Source: Shewanella aestuarii
GTDB lineage: Bacteria; Pseudomonadota; Gammaproteobacteria; Enterobacterales; Shewanellaceae
NCBI RefSeq assembly: GCF_011765625.1
Contig: NZ_CP050315.1
Coordinates: 62,001-126,000 of the forward strand
Length of the DNA: 64,000 bases
Direction: 5' to 3'
The position numbers were made by a program, and so were the translations under genes. The notes beneath the pieces are model-generated. The model saw only the letters and a program-made list of their open reading frames with translations, did no database searches and was not told where the DNA came from. Shown in pieces: positions 43,955 through 53,592 of the stretch (its first letter is position 1; every line of letters starts with the position of its first letter).

Positions 43955-45264
43955 TCAAAGACTATTTGATACTGATAATGAGATATCGACGACTTCAGTC
44001 TCAAGATCAGTGCTGCGAATAGAGCTATTCGATAAGGCTAAATCAATACTCTGACTTAGTTTGATGGCGTTGAATTCCTCAAGCTGAATGTCTAAAGCCT
44101 CTGACAGTATTGGTAAGAATAAAAACGCTTGATGAGAAAATACACCCTCAAAATCCTCTAGATGGTCAATCACATTTTTGCCGCGAAAATGATTTTTAAC
44201 TAAACCAACACAGTACGGTGATATATTTTGGTAAGTCACGAATAAACTATTATCTGAATATTCTGAAGACTGTAATTCTAAAGTCTGCGCGATCTCTTGC
44301 GCTATATCCAATATCGCTGACGCTTGATGAGGTTCTGGTAAGCAAAAGTTGTTAAAAAACGATTTATTATCGCCACAATGACAGAATAACTTATGAGCTA
44401 ACATAATCCTCTCTCCATCATCTAACTGACCACCAGATAGGGGCTTATTTAACTGGAAATCATTAAACTCAGTCACACATTTTTCAAAAGCTAGCTTATT
44501 GGCTGTGAATGAACCACACAAATCCGATAATTGCTCACCAATCAAAAGGGGAAAGCCATTAGAGAAAATATCAACATCTTTTATAGTACGAAAGAATTCA
44601 AATTCAGAAACAAATGCAGTTGTGACACGAAATAACGGGTCTAATTTATTGAATGCGAGGCAATTAAAACTTCCCGAACCGAGAACACTTTTTAGCTCAT
44701 CTTTAAAGCCTGGTAACGCTCGAAATAATACATCACTAAGGACATCGTTATTGAAAGTATTCACTGTGAGAGAAAATTCACCATAAGGGTCACATTGAAG
44801 ATCAAAATGAAAGTCACGTTCATAAGGTAAGCTGCTAACAAACCTTAAACAGCAACTTGTTGCGGCCTCATGAGATACGATATCCATGTGATCTAATACG
44901 CCATCAATATTTAACTCAGACTGAAAGAATGCCCATATGTCAAACAGCAAAGCAAGATCTTCAGGTGAATAATCGCCACATTTTTCAACTTCAACATCTT
45001 CAATAAATTGATAATTTTCTTCCCAATCATCCTTATCGAAGTTAAACCGTGTAACAGAGTTAGTAGAACAATCAATATCGATTAAATCCCTTGCTCAATC
45101 AACCGTTCTTTATCAGCAAATATGGATAATATAACAGGAGGTAATTTCTCAATCCGTTCCTTTAACAAAGCTACCGCCTCTAGCACAGCGCTCGCACCAA
45201 TTAGCGCCAGTCGTTGTTCCTTCGATTTTATATCGGTTAAGTTAACATTAGGATGGCGTAACAT
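43955..45264 (-). CDS. NSL-tail family protein (SNSL tail), MLxxPN subfamily, frameshifted
   Basis: ATG 45264 (AGAGAGG upstream) gives MLRHPNVNLTDIKSKEQRLA up to IEQGI and a stop at 45082. In the next frame the sequence goes on without a break (DLIDIDCSTNSVTRFNFDKD ... SPEDLALLFDIWAFF) through to the module IKLSQSIDLALSNS and the tail LSVSNSL at 43955. One base change near 45085-45095, at a GGG run, separates them. The intact protein is about 436 residues. Confidence 0.7.
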
Positions 45265-45274
45265 AACAACCTCT

Positions 45275-46495
45275 CTATAAAGCGTTTTTCAAACCGAAAT
45301 GCACTTCTTCAGTGCGGCTATTAAGTTCATCGTGCAATAGATTGTCTTGAATCTGGTTGTCTATGCTATTGGCCAACGATAATGACTGATAACAATCGTT
45401 AATTTCTGCTTGTGAGTAGTCGATGTAGTCAAATAGAGCTGGAATGCTTTTGGTCAGTGGATGTTGTGAAAATTTATATAGCTCGTCTACATTATCAAAT
45501 AGCAATGTATCTTTAAAATGATGATAAGTAATCGATTCAGCAACAACCTTTGCATTGCAAACATCATCGCCAAAAGCGGTATAAATATGCTGCAAACGGT
45601 CAAATATATGAGTAATACTGTCGGATTTTTCAGCACCTAATCGGGCAGCAACAAGCTCGAATGGTCTTTGGCATAAACTATGGGTGAGATTTCTTAAAAA
45701 ATCATAGTCATCAGGTATGGTTTTGCCGTAGAGGTCGTATTCGTTAAATTGGCTGATTAATTGGTTAATGGTTGCCTGATTATTCAGCATATCTCCCTGA
45801 TTTGAAGTCAAAAAATGATTGAAATCATCATCGTTGATAGTGATAGTGCGCTCACTAAAATCGATACGGTCTTCATAAAATGGGAAATTGCTTTTTGGAA
45901 AAGCCAACGACGTTAAAGGCTCTTGAGACATGAGTTCACTGTAGCGGGTTTCAAAATCGGGTAGAATACGAGACAAGCTTTTAAGGTCTAATGTCCATTC
46001 TCCCGCCCCGAAATTGAAATCAAATTGATCGCCTTTTTTATTTAAAGTGATAAAAAAACCTATATCAAAATCAGAAAAGCCAATGGTATGCTGAAAATCA
46101 TGATCCAATGCCGCACACTTATAGCGGATAGCAGATATAATTTCCAAATCAGCATCTGAAATTATCCACAAACCCAATGCTGTACAGTAATCATCGGCTG
46201 AAAAATTCAAGTTATAGGTGTTATTTAAATGTTTAACATCTGAATCAGAAAATATCGCCATGCAAGTATTTTCGTTCCAATTTTCATCAGGATAAAAGCC
46301 GCAATAGTCGTCAGTATCATCATCTGGATTTTCATGAACTACATTATCAAAATATTCGACCAAACCATCTGGCAGATTGGATACTTGCTCATCGATTAAT
46401 CTAAGCACTTTTTGACCAGTATTAACAATTTCAGAAAGCACTTCTTTCTCGAAGTCTTTGAATGTTGGAATATCAAAATTTGGCTTGGTTAACAT
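45275..46495 (-). CDS. NSL-tail family protein (KNAL tail), MLxxPN subfamily
   Basis: 406 residues from ATG 46495, which has GAGG ten bases upstream and gives the family start MLTKPNFDIPTFKDFEKEVL. C-terminal module LSLANSIDNQIQDN, then an acidic linker (LNSRTEEVHFG) and LKNAL. Tightly packed in the operon (10 bases to the next start). Confidence 0.75.
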   Translation of the reverse strand: MLTKPNFDIPTFKDFEKEVLSEIVNTGQKVLRLIDEQVSNLPDGLVEYFDNVVHENPDDDTDDYCGFYPDENWNENTCMAIFSDSDVKHLNNTYNLNFSADDYCTALGLWIISDADLEIISAIRYKCAALDHDFQHTIGFSDFDIGFFITLNKKGDQFDFNFGAGEWTLDLKSLSRILPDFETRYSELMSQEPLTSLAFPKSNFPFYEDRIDFSERTITINDDDFNHFLTSNQGDMLNNQATINQLISQFNEYDLYGKTIPDDYDFLRNLTHSLCQRPFELVAARLGAEKSDSITHIFDRLQHIYTAFGDDVCNAKVVAESITYHHFKDTLLFDNVDELYKFSQHPLTKSIPALFDYIDYSQAEINDCYQSLSLANSIDNQIQDNLLHDELNSRTEEVHFGLKNAL

Positions 46496-46509
46496 AGCGA
46501 ATTCCTCTA

Positions 46510-47814
46510 TCACAATGAGTTTGAAGGCAGTTTGTTGCAGTCGTTTTCATGATCGACCAATGGGTGAGAAATCATCTCGGCGTCATTGATTAATTTATCA
46601 ATATTATTAGATAGTTGTAGTGAATTATAATGTTCTATCGCTATGGAGACTGGTGTTTGTAAGTCTATTGGTAAATGCGTTAAATTATCCGCATAATGTG
46701 CTTTAAACAGTGGATGCTCAATTAATTCAAAAAATTCGCTTTGATCGCGCTGGATGTTACCTTTTTTATCAAAAAACACTTCAGAGAGTAGCGCGTTGTT
46801 AAAAATGATAAATTGAGCATCCAATAAAAAGCGATTTCTATCCTCTACAGCGACCGATTTACGCAAGGCCCACGCTTTATCTAAAATACAAGTGACACTA
46901 TCACCGTTTTCAGCACCAAATTTATGTAAAAATGAGGGAAATCCTTTATTTAGAACACAACCCATAAATTCAATAAAATCAATATCATCTATAGTGCTTG
47001 GGATTTCGTTAGGATGTGTTTTGCCATGTGCAGTAAATAATCTTTCAAGACTGCGACTTAATGAGGGTTTGTGAGAATCGAGCGCAGCAAGGAATGAGTT
47101 GTCAAACTCAGTATCCCAAATTGAAGGTAACACACTACATACAAGCCCACTGCCTATTTCTTCTAATGAGGAATTATGAAGCTGATATAAGGGGTTGTCG
47201 CAAAAGTTGGGTAACCTGCTTTGTACGAGTTCAGTTAGCCCATCAAAAAAAGAGTACGATTCAAGACAAGTAATAACATAATCTTCGGTTTCAATGCTTA
47301 GTCTAACATTATCACCAGCAACGCACATACAAAAATTAAAGTGAGCGGCATTCTTATTGTCGCAAAAAACAACATCCATCCCATGAAATAAAACGTCGTT
47401 ATTTAAAAAACCAAATTTAACACCCCTTGGCAGGGTTGGAAAATCGCAATGACGTTGCAACCAAAACAGAAACATAACGCTTAACTCGCGCTCGTCAGTT
47501 ATTTGAACTCCGCGTTCAGCAAGTTGCACTATTTCATCCTTGGTAAATAGTTCTTCTTTAGATTCATAAATATCGTCCGACGCGATAACATTGTCAGAAA
47601 AATCTATTCTGAATAAGCTATTTTGCCAGTCACGAGTGTTCATGCCATTTTCACAAAATTTTGATGCAAACAATGCTAAGATGGCGGGGTCGAATCTCTC
47701 TACAGCATCAAGCATAAAACCGATGGCATCACGATGCAGGCGCAACATTGTCAAATGAATGTTTTTTTCATCTTGAATTAATGCGTCTTTATCTAAATTA
47801 GGTGTGTTAAGCAT
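46510..47814 (-). CDS. NSL-tail family protein (SNSL tail), MLxxPN subfamily
   Basis: 434 residues from ATG 47814, the third start codon in GTG-ATG-ATG, which matches the family start MLNTPNLDKDALIQDEKN. C-terminal module LQLSNNIDKLINDA, linker with HENDCNK and LPSNSL. It shares with its neighbours the central element 'F-T-K-D-E-I-V-Q-L'. Confidence 0.75.
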   Translation of the reverse strand: MLNTPNLDKDALIQDEKNIHLTMLRLHRDAIGFMLDAVERFDPAILALFASKFCENGMNTRDWQNSLFRIDFSDNVIASDDIYESKEELFTKDEIVQLAERGVQITDERELSVMFLFWLQRHCDFPTLPRGVKFGFLNNDVLFHGMDVVFCDNKNAAHFNFCMCVAGDNVRLSIETEDYVITCLESYSFFDGLTELVQSRLPNFCDNPLYQLHNSSLEEIGSGLVCSVLPSIWDTEFDNSFLAALDSHKPSLSRSLERLFTAHGKTHPNEIPSTIDDIDFIEFMGCVLNKGFPSFLHKFGAENGDSVTCILDKAWALRKSVAVEDRNRFLLDAQFIIFNNALLSEVFFDKKGNIQRDQSEFFELIEHPLFKAHYADNLTHLPIDLQTPVSIAIEHYNSLQLSNNIDKLINDAEMISHPLVDHENDCNKLPSNSL

Positions 47815-47829
47815 CATCACCGCCTCAAT

Positions 47830-49140
47830 TTACAATGAATTTAAAGGTAACTGGTCATTAGCGTTTTCTTTATCGAATTCGGTGTTTATGCTTTTGTTAG
47901 TCACCGCCAAATTATCAATGCTTTGCTCAATGAGCTCCGACATAAGCAATGACGAGCGATAATCATCAATTAAAACCACTTCGTTCTTAAAATGATTGCG
48001 TAATCTTTCCAAGCCAATAAAAACCGGATGATCCATAAATCGCATGTATTCTTCTGGGCAAGAGGTTACTGATTTCTCGTTAAAATAAGCATCCGATAGT
48101 TCACAAGCCAAATATTCCACACTCTCTAAAGTGCAACCAGGCAACGATGCTAAGACAGATAGCTTGTCCAGAATATCAACGATATTGTCAACCTCCGGCT
48201 CAAAGCCAAACCTTAATAGCAGCGGAGCATATTCATCACACAAAATTGAATGGCAATAAGCTGACAACTCACCGGAATAATTCTCAGTCGAATCGTTAGA
48301 TTGAACAAATTGAGAAATATACCCTGACCGCTTGACGAGATTGGCAATAGATTCGCTGATCGAGCCACCATTCTGCACACAAAAACCAAGTCGTTCCTCA
48401 AATTTCGGGCTGTCGAGAACGGGATATTCAAGTAAAGGGGTGGCAAGATGACAATCACCGGTAAAGGATATCCGGCCCAAGTGCGGCGTTGCATCATGAT
48501 ACGCTGCAGTTTGCTGGCATGTTATACCCGAGTGCTCTAATAGTAGATTGGAAAGTTTTTTATCGAAGTGCTCTAATATTGATGTGATATTTTGATATGA
48601 AATCTCGCCGTTATCATAGCCTATGGATACTTCTGGGACACCTTTATCAAGGCATAAATTAATAACTGCGAAAATCGACTCGGACTCTGTTTCAAAAGAA
48701 GTATGAAAACCCTGTTCTGATCTTAACTCATCAATGTGGTAAATTACCTTAGTGACCTGATCCAATTCTTCTGTGCAAAATATAAACATGCCAAACGCAA
48801 GACTCAGCTCTTCATTCGTGTACGATGTTCCCAACTCATGATTGATCCGAGTAGTCTCATCATCAGAAAAAAATTCTTCGTCAATCCCGTCTATATAAAT
48901 GTAATTGTTAGCAAAATCACAAAAACCCAATTGGATATGCTCAAGAATATCAACATCGAGAATATCATTGATGCCAACATGCAATTTAGAGCTAAATTCT
49001 TTGATTAGCGAGGGATGTAAAGAACTCAATTCCTCTTTTAAGAGGCCAAATATTGCTACGCCTACGTTGGCAGTCGCGAGGATCAAATTGCGCTCAAACG
49101 ATGTGATAGCATCAGTATCTAAGTTAGGTTTATTTAACAT
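47830..49140 (-). CDS. NSL-tail family protein (LNSL tail), MLxxPN subfamily
   Basis: 436 residues from ATG 49140 (MLNKPNLDTDAITSFERNLI). A longer frame upstream adds 12 unrelated residues and is not preferred. Module LLMSELIEQSIDNL, linker NTEFDKENAND and tail QLPLNSL. The central element YTNEELSLAFGMFIF is shared with paralogs. Confidence 0.75.
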   Translation of the reverse strand: MLNKPNLDTDAITSFERNLILATANVGVAIFGLLKEELSSLHPSLIKEFSSKLHVGINDILDVDILEHIQLGFCDFANNYIYIDGIDEEFFSDDETTRINHELGTSYTNEELSLAFGMFIFCTEELDQVTKVIYHIDELRSEQGFHTSFETESESIFAVINLCLDKGVPEVSIGYDNGEISYQNITSILEHFDKKLSNLLLEHSGITCQQTAAYHDATPHLGRISFTGDCHLATPLLEYPVLDSPKFEERLGFCVQNGGSISESIANLVKRSGYISQFVQSNDSTENYSGELSAYCHSILCDEYAPLLLRFGFEPEVDNIVDILDKLSVLASLPGCTLESVEYLACELSDAYFNEKSVTSCPEEYMRFMDHPVFIGLERLRNHFKNEVVLIDDYRSSLLMSELIEQSIDNLAVTNKSINTEFDKENANDQLPLNSL

Positions 49141-49182
49141 AAAAGCCCCGCTTAAAGAAACATTGTGATATGACAAGCAAAA

Positions 49183-49785
49183 TCACGCGCAGTAGTCCAA
49201 ATGACGGATAAGCCCTTGCTCATCTTCCTCTGGCCCGTAATAGTCGAACCAATATTGATGCGTATCCCAAAAATCATCGTCAAAGTCTGTTGCCAGATAA
49301 CGCTGAGATTTATAGAAGCCATCTAAGGCATCAAATTTGTAAAGGTAGCGATAATGTACGTCACCAGAAGGTGTAAAATGACTCGAAATAAATTTGTCTT
49401 GAGCTAGCCCACGTATAAATTCCCGCTCCCACTTAGCTTTAGATTGGCCTGTATGAATGGCCTTACTTAATTTATGCGATGCTCTATCGAGAATAATTGG
49501 GTCATCGAAAACTTCAGTTATCCAGTCATGAAAATATTGAAGGGCAATTAAAGAGCCACCCTGTTTCACAATTGCATCAAAATTAATATCCACCAGCATC
49601 ATTAAATTAAAGCTATGCAACGACGCAGAATCGTCACCTTTCTCCATATTTAATCGTGCTCCCTTGCGCCCAGGGATTAAGTAAATCGGCATATCATTCA
49701 TATAACAAAAATATTGATACATCAGATCTGTAACACCTTCTGTCGCAAGCGCAGTTTGATAAACTGAATGAGTTACAGTGCTCAT
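49183..49785 (-). CDS. Hypothetical protein within the NSL-tail operon
   Basis: 200 residues, coupled by ATGA overlap to the paralog upstream. It has no family tail (it ends HLDYCA). Rich in Tyr, Phe and Asp (YKSQRYLATDFDDDFWDTHQ). It may be an accessory factor of the operon. No known family. Confidence 0.55.
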   Translation of the reverse strand: MSTVTHSVYQTALATEGVTDLMYQYFCYMNDMPIYLIPGRKGARLNMEKGDDSASLHSFNLMMLVDINFDAIVKQGGSLIALQYFHDWITEVFDDPIILDRASHKLSKAIHTGQSKAKWEREFIRGLAQDKFISSHFTPSGDVHYRYLYKFDALDGFYKSQRYLATDFDDDFWDTHQYWFDYYGPEEDEQGLIRHLDYCA

Positions 49786-51059
49786 AGAGAATTCCCCAGT
49801 TGTAGAACAGACTCAGGTTCATCATCAACCTGTGAAGGCGTAAGGGTGTTAAGCAACGACTGTTCGATTGAGTGACATAAATCAGAGCAGAGTTGAGTAT
49901 TATGAAATTGTTCAAGCTCTACGCTAAATGTAGAAAAGAGGGATTTATAAGACGGAGAGAGATAATTAAGCGTATCTTTAATGCGGTCAATTTCGTGAAC
50001 AAATTCACCGATTTTAATTGCGTCATCGAGATAAGCAATGCGGCAATGACAAAGCGAGTCTAGTAATTCATCAAAGATTGGTTCTACAAACTCTAGGTCA
50101 ACGCGGTGATTGTGTTGTTCGAAAAGGCAAGCTGCAAAATTATCAATGAGCCGGATATATGCTTCATTAGATACGGGGTGCGTAGCGAGAATTTTAGGAA
50201 TAATAGCAGGAAAATCATGAAGTACGTGGACAGGTGAATAAGAATAATCCAAACCCATATCCTGAATATATTGATTAATTTCTTCAAAATCATGATGTAA
50301 TTCCGGCTGAAAAATGGCCTTAACCAGTTGATTTGTTGTGTCAACTAAGCCGGAAATGCAATCCAAATCCTGTCTATGGTTATAGGATTGAGTAAATTGA
50401 GATATATGACTCCAAGCAATAAAGTCATCTTTGCTTAAGTTGTCAAAACGATGCGCTAATATTGGTCCCTCGCGACCAACAACCACGCGCTCACAAAATG
50501 ATTCGGTATAAAAGGTATGCTTGAGGTCAATTTCAGTCAGATCCTTATTGACGAAAAATCGAAGCCTGAACCGTATCGCCTCGTCATCGTCAACTGACAA
50601 CGGTAATATATTTATTGCAAACCTACCGTCTGATTCAAATATTTCCACACGCGCATTATCTGAGGGGGTCACCGTCGTTACCTCAGATGTGTGAAGACCT
50701 TTTATTGCAAGGTAGGTACGCAAATCTTCGCATGGTGAACCTGAACAATTATTAAATTCATAGTAATCTGAGACTGAAGGGTGGATAACGACATCATCTT
50801 CAGCATCCATATCCGCGACATCAATTCCAAGCATTTCATTGTGTTCGATCATTTGTTCAAAGGCTTGCTGCAACTCATTGGGTATTTCAAGCAATGCTGC
50901 ATTCTGCATAGCTCTGAGTGCGAGTGGAATGACTTGCAGTATGGAATTATTAATGCGGCATTGTAATGAATCTATGTAATCACACTCTGATGAAAAAGAG
51001 GGCTCTAAATAGCTAAGGTTTTGCGGGAAATGTTCAAGATTTATCATCGTGGTCTGCAT
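49782..51059 (-). CDS. NSL-tail family protein (GNSL tail)
   Basis: 425 residues from ATG 51059; 51047 is an alternative. Module SDLCHSIEQSLLNT, linker PSQVDDEPE and tail VLQLGNSL. The start overlaps the end of the 51034 gene, so they are coupled. Confidence 0.73.
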   Translation of the reverse strand: MQTTMINLEHFPQNLSYLEPSFSSECDYIDSLQCRINNSILQVIPLALRAMQNAALLEIPNELQQAFEQMIEHNEMLGIDVADMDAEDDVVIHPSVSDYYEFNNCSGSPCEDLRTYLAIKGLHTSEVTTVTPSDNARVEIFESDGRFAINILPLSVDDDEAIRFRLRFFVNKDLTEIDLKHTFYTESFCERVVVGREGPILAHRFDNLSKDDFIAWSHISQFTQSYNHRQDLDCISGLVDTTNQLVKAIFQPELHHDFEEINQYIQDMGLDYSYSPVHVLHDFPAIIPKILATHPVSNEAYIRLIDNFAACLFEQHNHRVDLEFVEPIFDELLDSLCHCRIAYLDDAIKIGEFVHEIDRIKDTLNYLSPSYKSLFSTFSVELEQFHNTQLCSDLCHSIEQSLLNTLTPSQVDDEPESVLQLGNSL

Positions 51060-51420
51060 GAATTTCACCATTTAATAGTTGAACTTCCACAATCGATAGT
51101 GGTGATAGAGATTGCTGGCCGTTGATAGGGAAGTTACCCGTCATAACAGGGATCAGGAATTTGCGAATAAAATGCTTTAGTCGGTATGGGTTTTCAGCCA
51201 TGGCAGAACACTCTTCACCGGAGAGATAAGAAAAAGTAATAATTTGGTCCAGTGAGTTATTGTGGATGGTCATAAGCACATCTTCAGATTTTAAAAATCG
51301 AATGGTGAAATCCACATAGGCCGAATCGCTGCAAACACCCAGTTCATGCACGAGAATTTCTTGCACAAAGGCAGAGGAAAAGTAATTGAGTTTAAGTAAA
51401 TTTTTTTTAGTAAGATACAT
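51034..51420 (-). CDS. Hypothetical protein, first gene of the long minus operon
   Basis: 128 residues (MYLTKKNLLKLNYFSSAFVQ ... LLNGEIHADHDDKS). No known domain. It heads an operon that runs through 49782, 49183, 47830, 46510, 45275, 43955 and 42623 with gaps or overlaps of at most about 45 bases. The operator site at 51445-51466 lies just upstream. Confidence 0.6.
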   Translation of the reverse strand: MYLTKKNLLKLNYFSSAFVQEILVHELGVCSDSAYVDFTIRFLKSEDVLMTIHNNSLDQIITFSYLSGEECSAMAENPYRLKHFIRKFLIPVMTGNFPINGQQSLSPLSIVEVQLLNGEIHADHDDKS

Positions 51421-51444
51421 AGCGCTACCAACCCTTGTTGCATC

Positions 51445-51466
51445 ACTTTTTCAGTATACGAAAAGT
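51445..51466. promoter_or_regulatory. Divergent operator between the long NSL-tail operon and the 34-residue gene
   Basis: ACTTTTTCA-GTATAC-GAAAAGT: exact ACTTTT/AAAAGT arms around GTATAC. TATACT (minus) and TATAAT (plus, 51466-51471) flank it, so one repressor could shut both directions. Confidence 0.7.
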
Positions 51467-51519
51467 ATAATATTTTGTATAGTATATTAACGAAGAAGAT
51501 CTGTTAAAGGCATATCGTC

Positions 51520-51624
51520 ATGTATCAAGAAATAATGCAGTATTTGATCGAGCAAGGTTATAGCAAGAGAAAGGCGAAGCAATACATCACCACGTACTTG
51601 CCACATCTCAAGCAACCAAAGTGA
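51520..51624 (+). CDS. 34-residue basic protein
   Basis: MYQEIMQYLIEQGYSKRKAK followed by QYITTYLPHLKQPK. ATG 51520 with AAAGG ten bases upstream and the divergent operator promoter before it. The pattern of two short helices with a basic patch fits a tiny DNA- or RNA-binding protein. It is the only gene transcribed from the plus side of the divergent operator, which makes it a candidate for the regulator itself. Confidence 0.45.
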   Translation: MYQEIMQYLIEQGYSKRKAKQYITTYLPHLKQPK

Positions 51625-51646
51625 CTATGGTCTTGGGTTGCAGGGA

Positions 51647-52246
51647 TTAGTAAGTGAGATGGATACGTGCAAATTTCAATGCGGCAGATGCTTTTTTTAC
51701 AACTGAGTGATTACCTGCAATGTGATGGGTGTACCAATACTTTGGGCATTTTAATTGATTGATATCCTGAAGGATTGCTGAAGGCGTGCATCGAAACCTC
51801 TCTGTTAAATCAATAATAGAGTGCGCCGTAAATGGTTTGAATTTCAACACCAGTCCTGTGACTTCATTTTTTCGGTTTTCTAAAAGCAACTCAGCTTGAC
51901 GCTGGGAAAAAATTAACTGTTCTTTCAGTCTATTTTTATGACCTCGCCACACATCTGGATGAGTGAGTGCTTTGAGATCTTTCATTAACACTGCGATTGA
52001 AACATTGAGTTTCATGGCGAGATTTGCGCGGTTTTCACTCCGTCTTAATTGAGCGTCTGACAAGATGTAAAACACAATTTTGTCGCGCCTAGCAAGAATA
52101 GCATCGATGTCCTGCTCGCTAACCTGCTCGATGTCAGACGTTTGATTAGTCACCTGACCCACTGACGAAGGTGTCATTAAGTCATCAATCATTTTTGCTG
52201 CATCATCAAAATCCGAAAACGCCACTTCATTGTGCATACTTAACAT
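51647..52246 (-). CDS. Putative DNA-binding protein with two winged-helix-like repeats
   Basis: 199 residues from ATG 52246 (AGGA upstream). After a 45-residue acidic lead, two similar units of about 60 residues follow: LARRDKIVFYILSDAQLRRS ... LKALTHPDVW and RQAELLLENRKNEVTGLVLK ... INQLKCPKYW. Each unit ends in the same 'L-x-x-x-x-x-P-x-x-W' and contains an HTH-like 'A-x-x-L-x-[V/C]-[S/T]-x-[A]-[V/I]-L'. An internal duplication of a winged helix is the simplest reading. Operator-bearing promoter upstream. Confidence 0.55.
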   Translation of the reverse strand: MLSMHNEVAFSDFDDAAKMIDDLMTPSSVGQVTNQTSDIEQVSEQDIDAILARRDKIVFYILSDAQLRRSENRANLAMKLNVSIAVLMKDLKALTHPDVWRGHKNRLKEQLIFSQRQAELLLENRKNEVTGLVLKFKPFTAHSIIDLTERFRCTPSAILQDINQLKCPKYWYTHHIAGNHSVVKKASAALKFARIHLTY

Positions 52247-52293
52247 AAACAATCCTAAACAAAATGAAACACGATTACTAATAGCTAATTCTT

Positions 52294-52320
52294 TACTATT
52301 CTACTACTTGATAAGTATAT
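52294..52320 (-). promoter_or_regulatory. -10 box and operator variant before 52246
   Basis: On the minus strand TATACT followed by TATCAAGTAGTAGAATAGTA, a recognisable but degenerate copy of the common operator. Confidence 0.55.
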
Positions 52321-52363
52321 TTATATTAGAGATAGTTTAGCTGTTTGTAAAGTGAGCTAAACG

Positions 52364-53449
52364 CTAAAGACTATTATTAATATGAAAAACATCTGACTGC
52401 GGATTTGCGGTATCACTCTGTTCTAGATCGCTATCATCATGTAAAACAGATTCTATGCGTTGATTCAATTCGAGGCAGTTTTTTAACTCATTAATGGCAT
52501 CTTCATGCTCAATAAGTACATGACGAGCTAAAGCAGCTTCGTAAAGTTTTAAAAATTGGCATGTCGCATGAAGCTCAATTCTCTCATCTGTAGTGGCATG
52601 CGTTTCTAATAAACGGACCAATTCATGACTCATCGCCGCCGTTGTACTTTCGCCCAAATAAAAGCCGGTGTAACTGTCTAAATTAGCGATGCGAGGTAAC
52701 AGTGATAATTTGGGTATACTATCTAAGCTATGAGATTGAGCCAGTTCACGAAGCGCTTCATGAGTAAAGCGATCATTCTGGGCAAGCAACCTGCCACCAA
52801 ACAACCCGTTAAAACGCTCAAGGTTATCTGGATGCATTAGCGCATCATGCACAAACGCCTGAAAAACGATTGGGCTAATCACATCTTTATCATAGTCCAA
52901 TATATCAGATGCCGATTTATCAAGCGTCAAGTAGCTTGGTAAAGATGTAAGGTCGATATCTGACTTCAAATAAGCGCATTGCAAAGACTGTGAAAAACTC
53001 CGATTTGCCTGTTTATCGTTATCAATACGCTCATCACAAACAGTAAGGTAAATCTTTGAGTGTGTACTGTGACTATTGAAAGTACAGAGACAGCCCAACC
53101 TCATTTGATCATTGCCAAATTTTAAATATATCTGAGTTTCAGCACCGTCATTGCGTAAGTCAACCGAATGAGGCGTTCCAAGGCGCTCCATTTCTAGCAG
53201 CATTCGCATCAGATAAAACCGAGATGATTTTTCATCATCGGTAGAATGCCTGCGTAGAAATTCAAACAACCCATAATTGGCAGACTGATGCTTAAAAGCG
53301 GTGTCTTCTAGCACATTATGTAAGCCAAATTTTTCATAAGCTATTTTGCTCGTCAAGGTATCGATGAACGACATAATGGCGCGAGTATTAGCAGCAAGCT
53401 TTTGCTCCAAGTTCAATTTTAACTGAGTGAGCGAATTAACATCATGCAT
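52364..53449 (-). CDS. NSL-tail family protein (NNSL tail)
   Basis: 361 residues from ATG 53449 (GAGG seven bases upstream). Module LELNQRIESVLHDD, linker QSDTANPQSD and tail VFHINNSL. It stands alone rather than in the long operon. Confidence 0.72.
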   Translation of the reverse strand: MHDVNSLTQLKLNLEQKLAANTRAIMSFIDTLTSKIAYEKFGLHNVLEDTAFKHQSANYGLFEFLRRHSTDDEKSSRFYLMRMLLEMERLGTPHSVDLRNDGAETQIYLKFGNDQMRLGCLCTFNSHSTHSKIYLTVCDERIDNDKQANRSFSQSLQCAYLKSDIDLTSLPSYLTLDKSASDILDYDKDVISPIVFQAFVHDALMHPDNLERFNGLFGGRLLAQNDRFTHEALRELAQSHSLDSIPKLSLLPRIANLDSYTGFYLGESTTAAMSHELVRLLETHATTDERIELHATCQFLKLYEAALARHVLIEHEDAINELKNCLELNQRIESVLHDDSDLEQSDTANPQSDVFHINNSL

Positions 53450-53509
53450 GGACTAACCTCACTTGCGAAAAATATTTTTAATAATGCTAGAAAAATCATA
53501 ATGTCAGAC

Positions 53510-53575
53510 TATAATTTATAAAAAATACCCTTAGCTCAGGTACTTTTTAATGACTCCCTCGTGGGGTCATTTTTT
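53510..53575 (+). ncRNA. Possible short plus-strand RNA ending in an orphan terminator
   Basis: A gap between two minus-strand genes holds a plus-strand TATAAT (53510-53515) and a terminator hairpin ATGACTCC / GGGGTCAT (53550-53557, 53563-53570) followed by five T. No plus-strand gene is there to be terminated. A transcript of roughly 55 bases is possible. The -35 box is poor, so this is tentative. Confidence 0.3.
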
Positions 53576-53592
53576 ATTCCGTCAGTCCTAAA

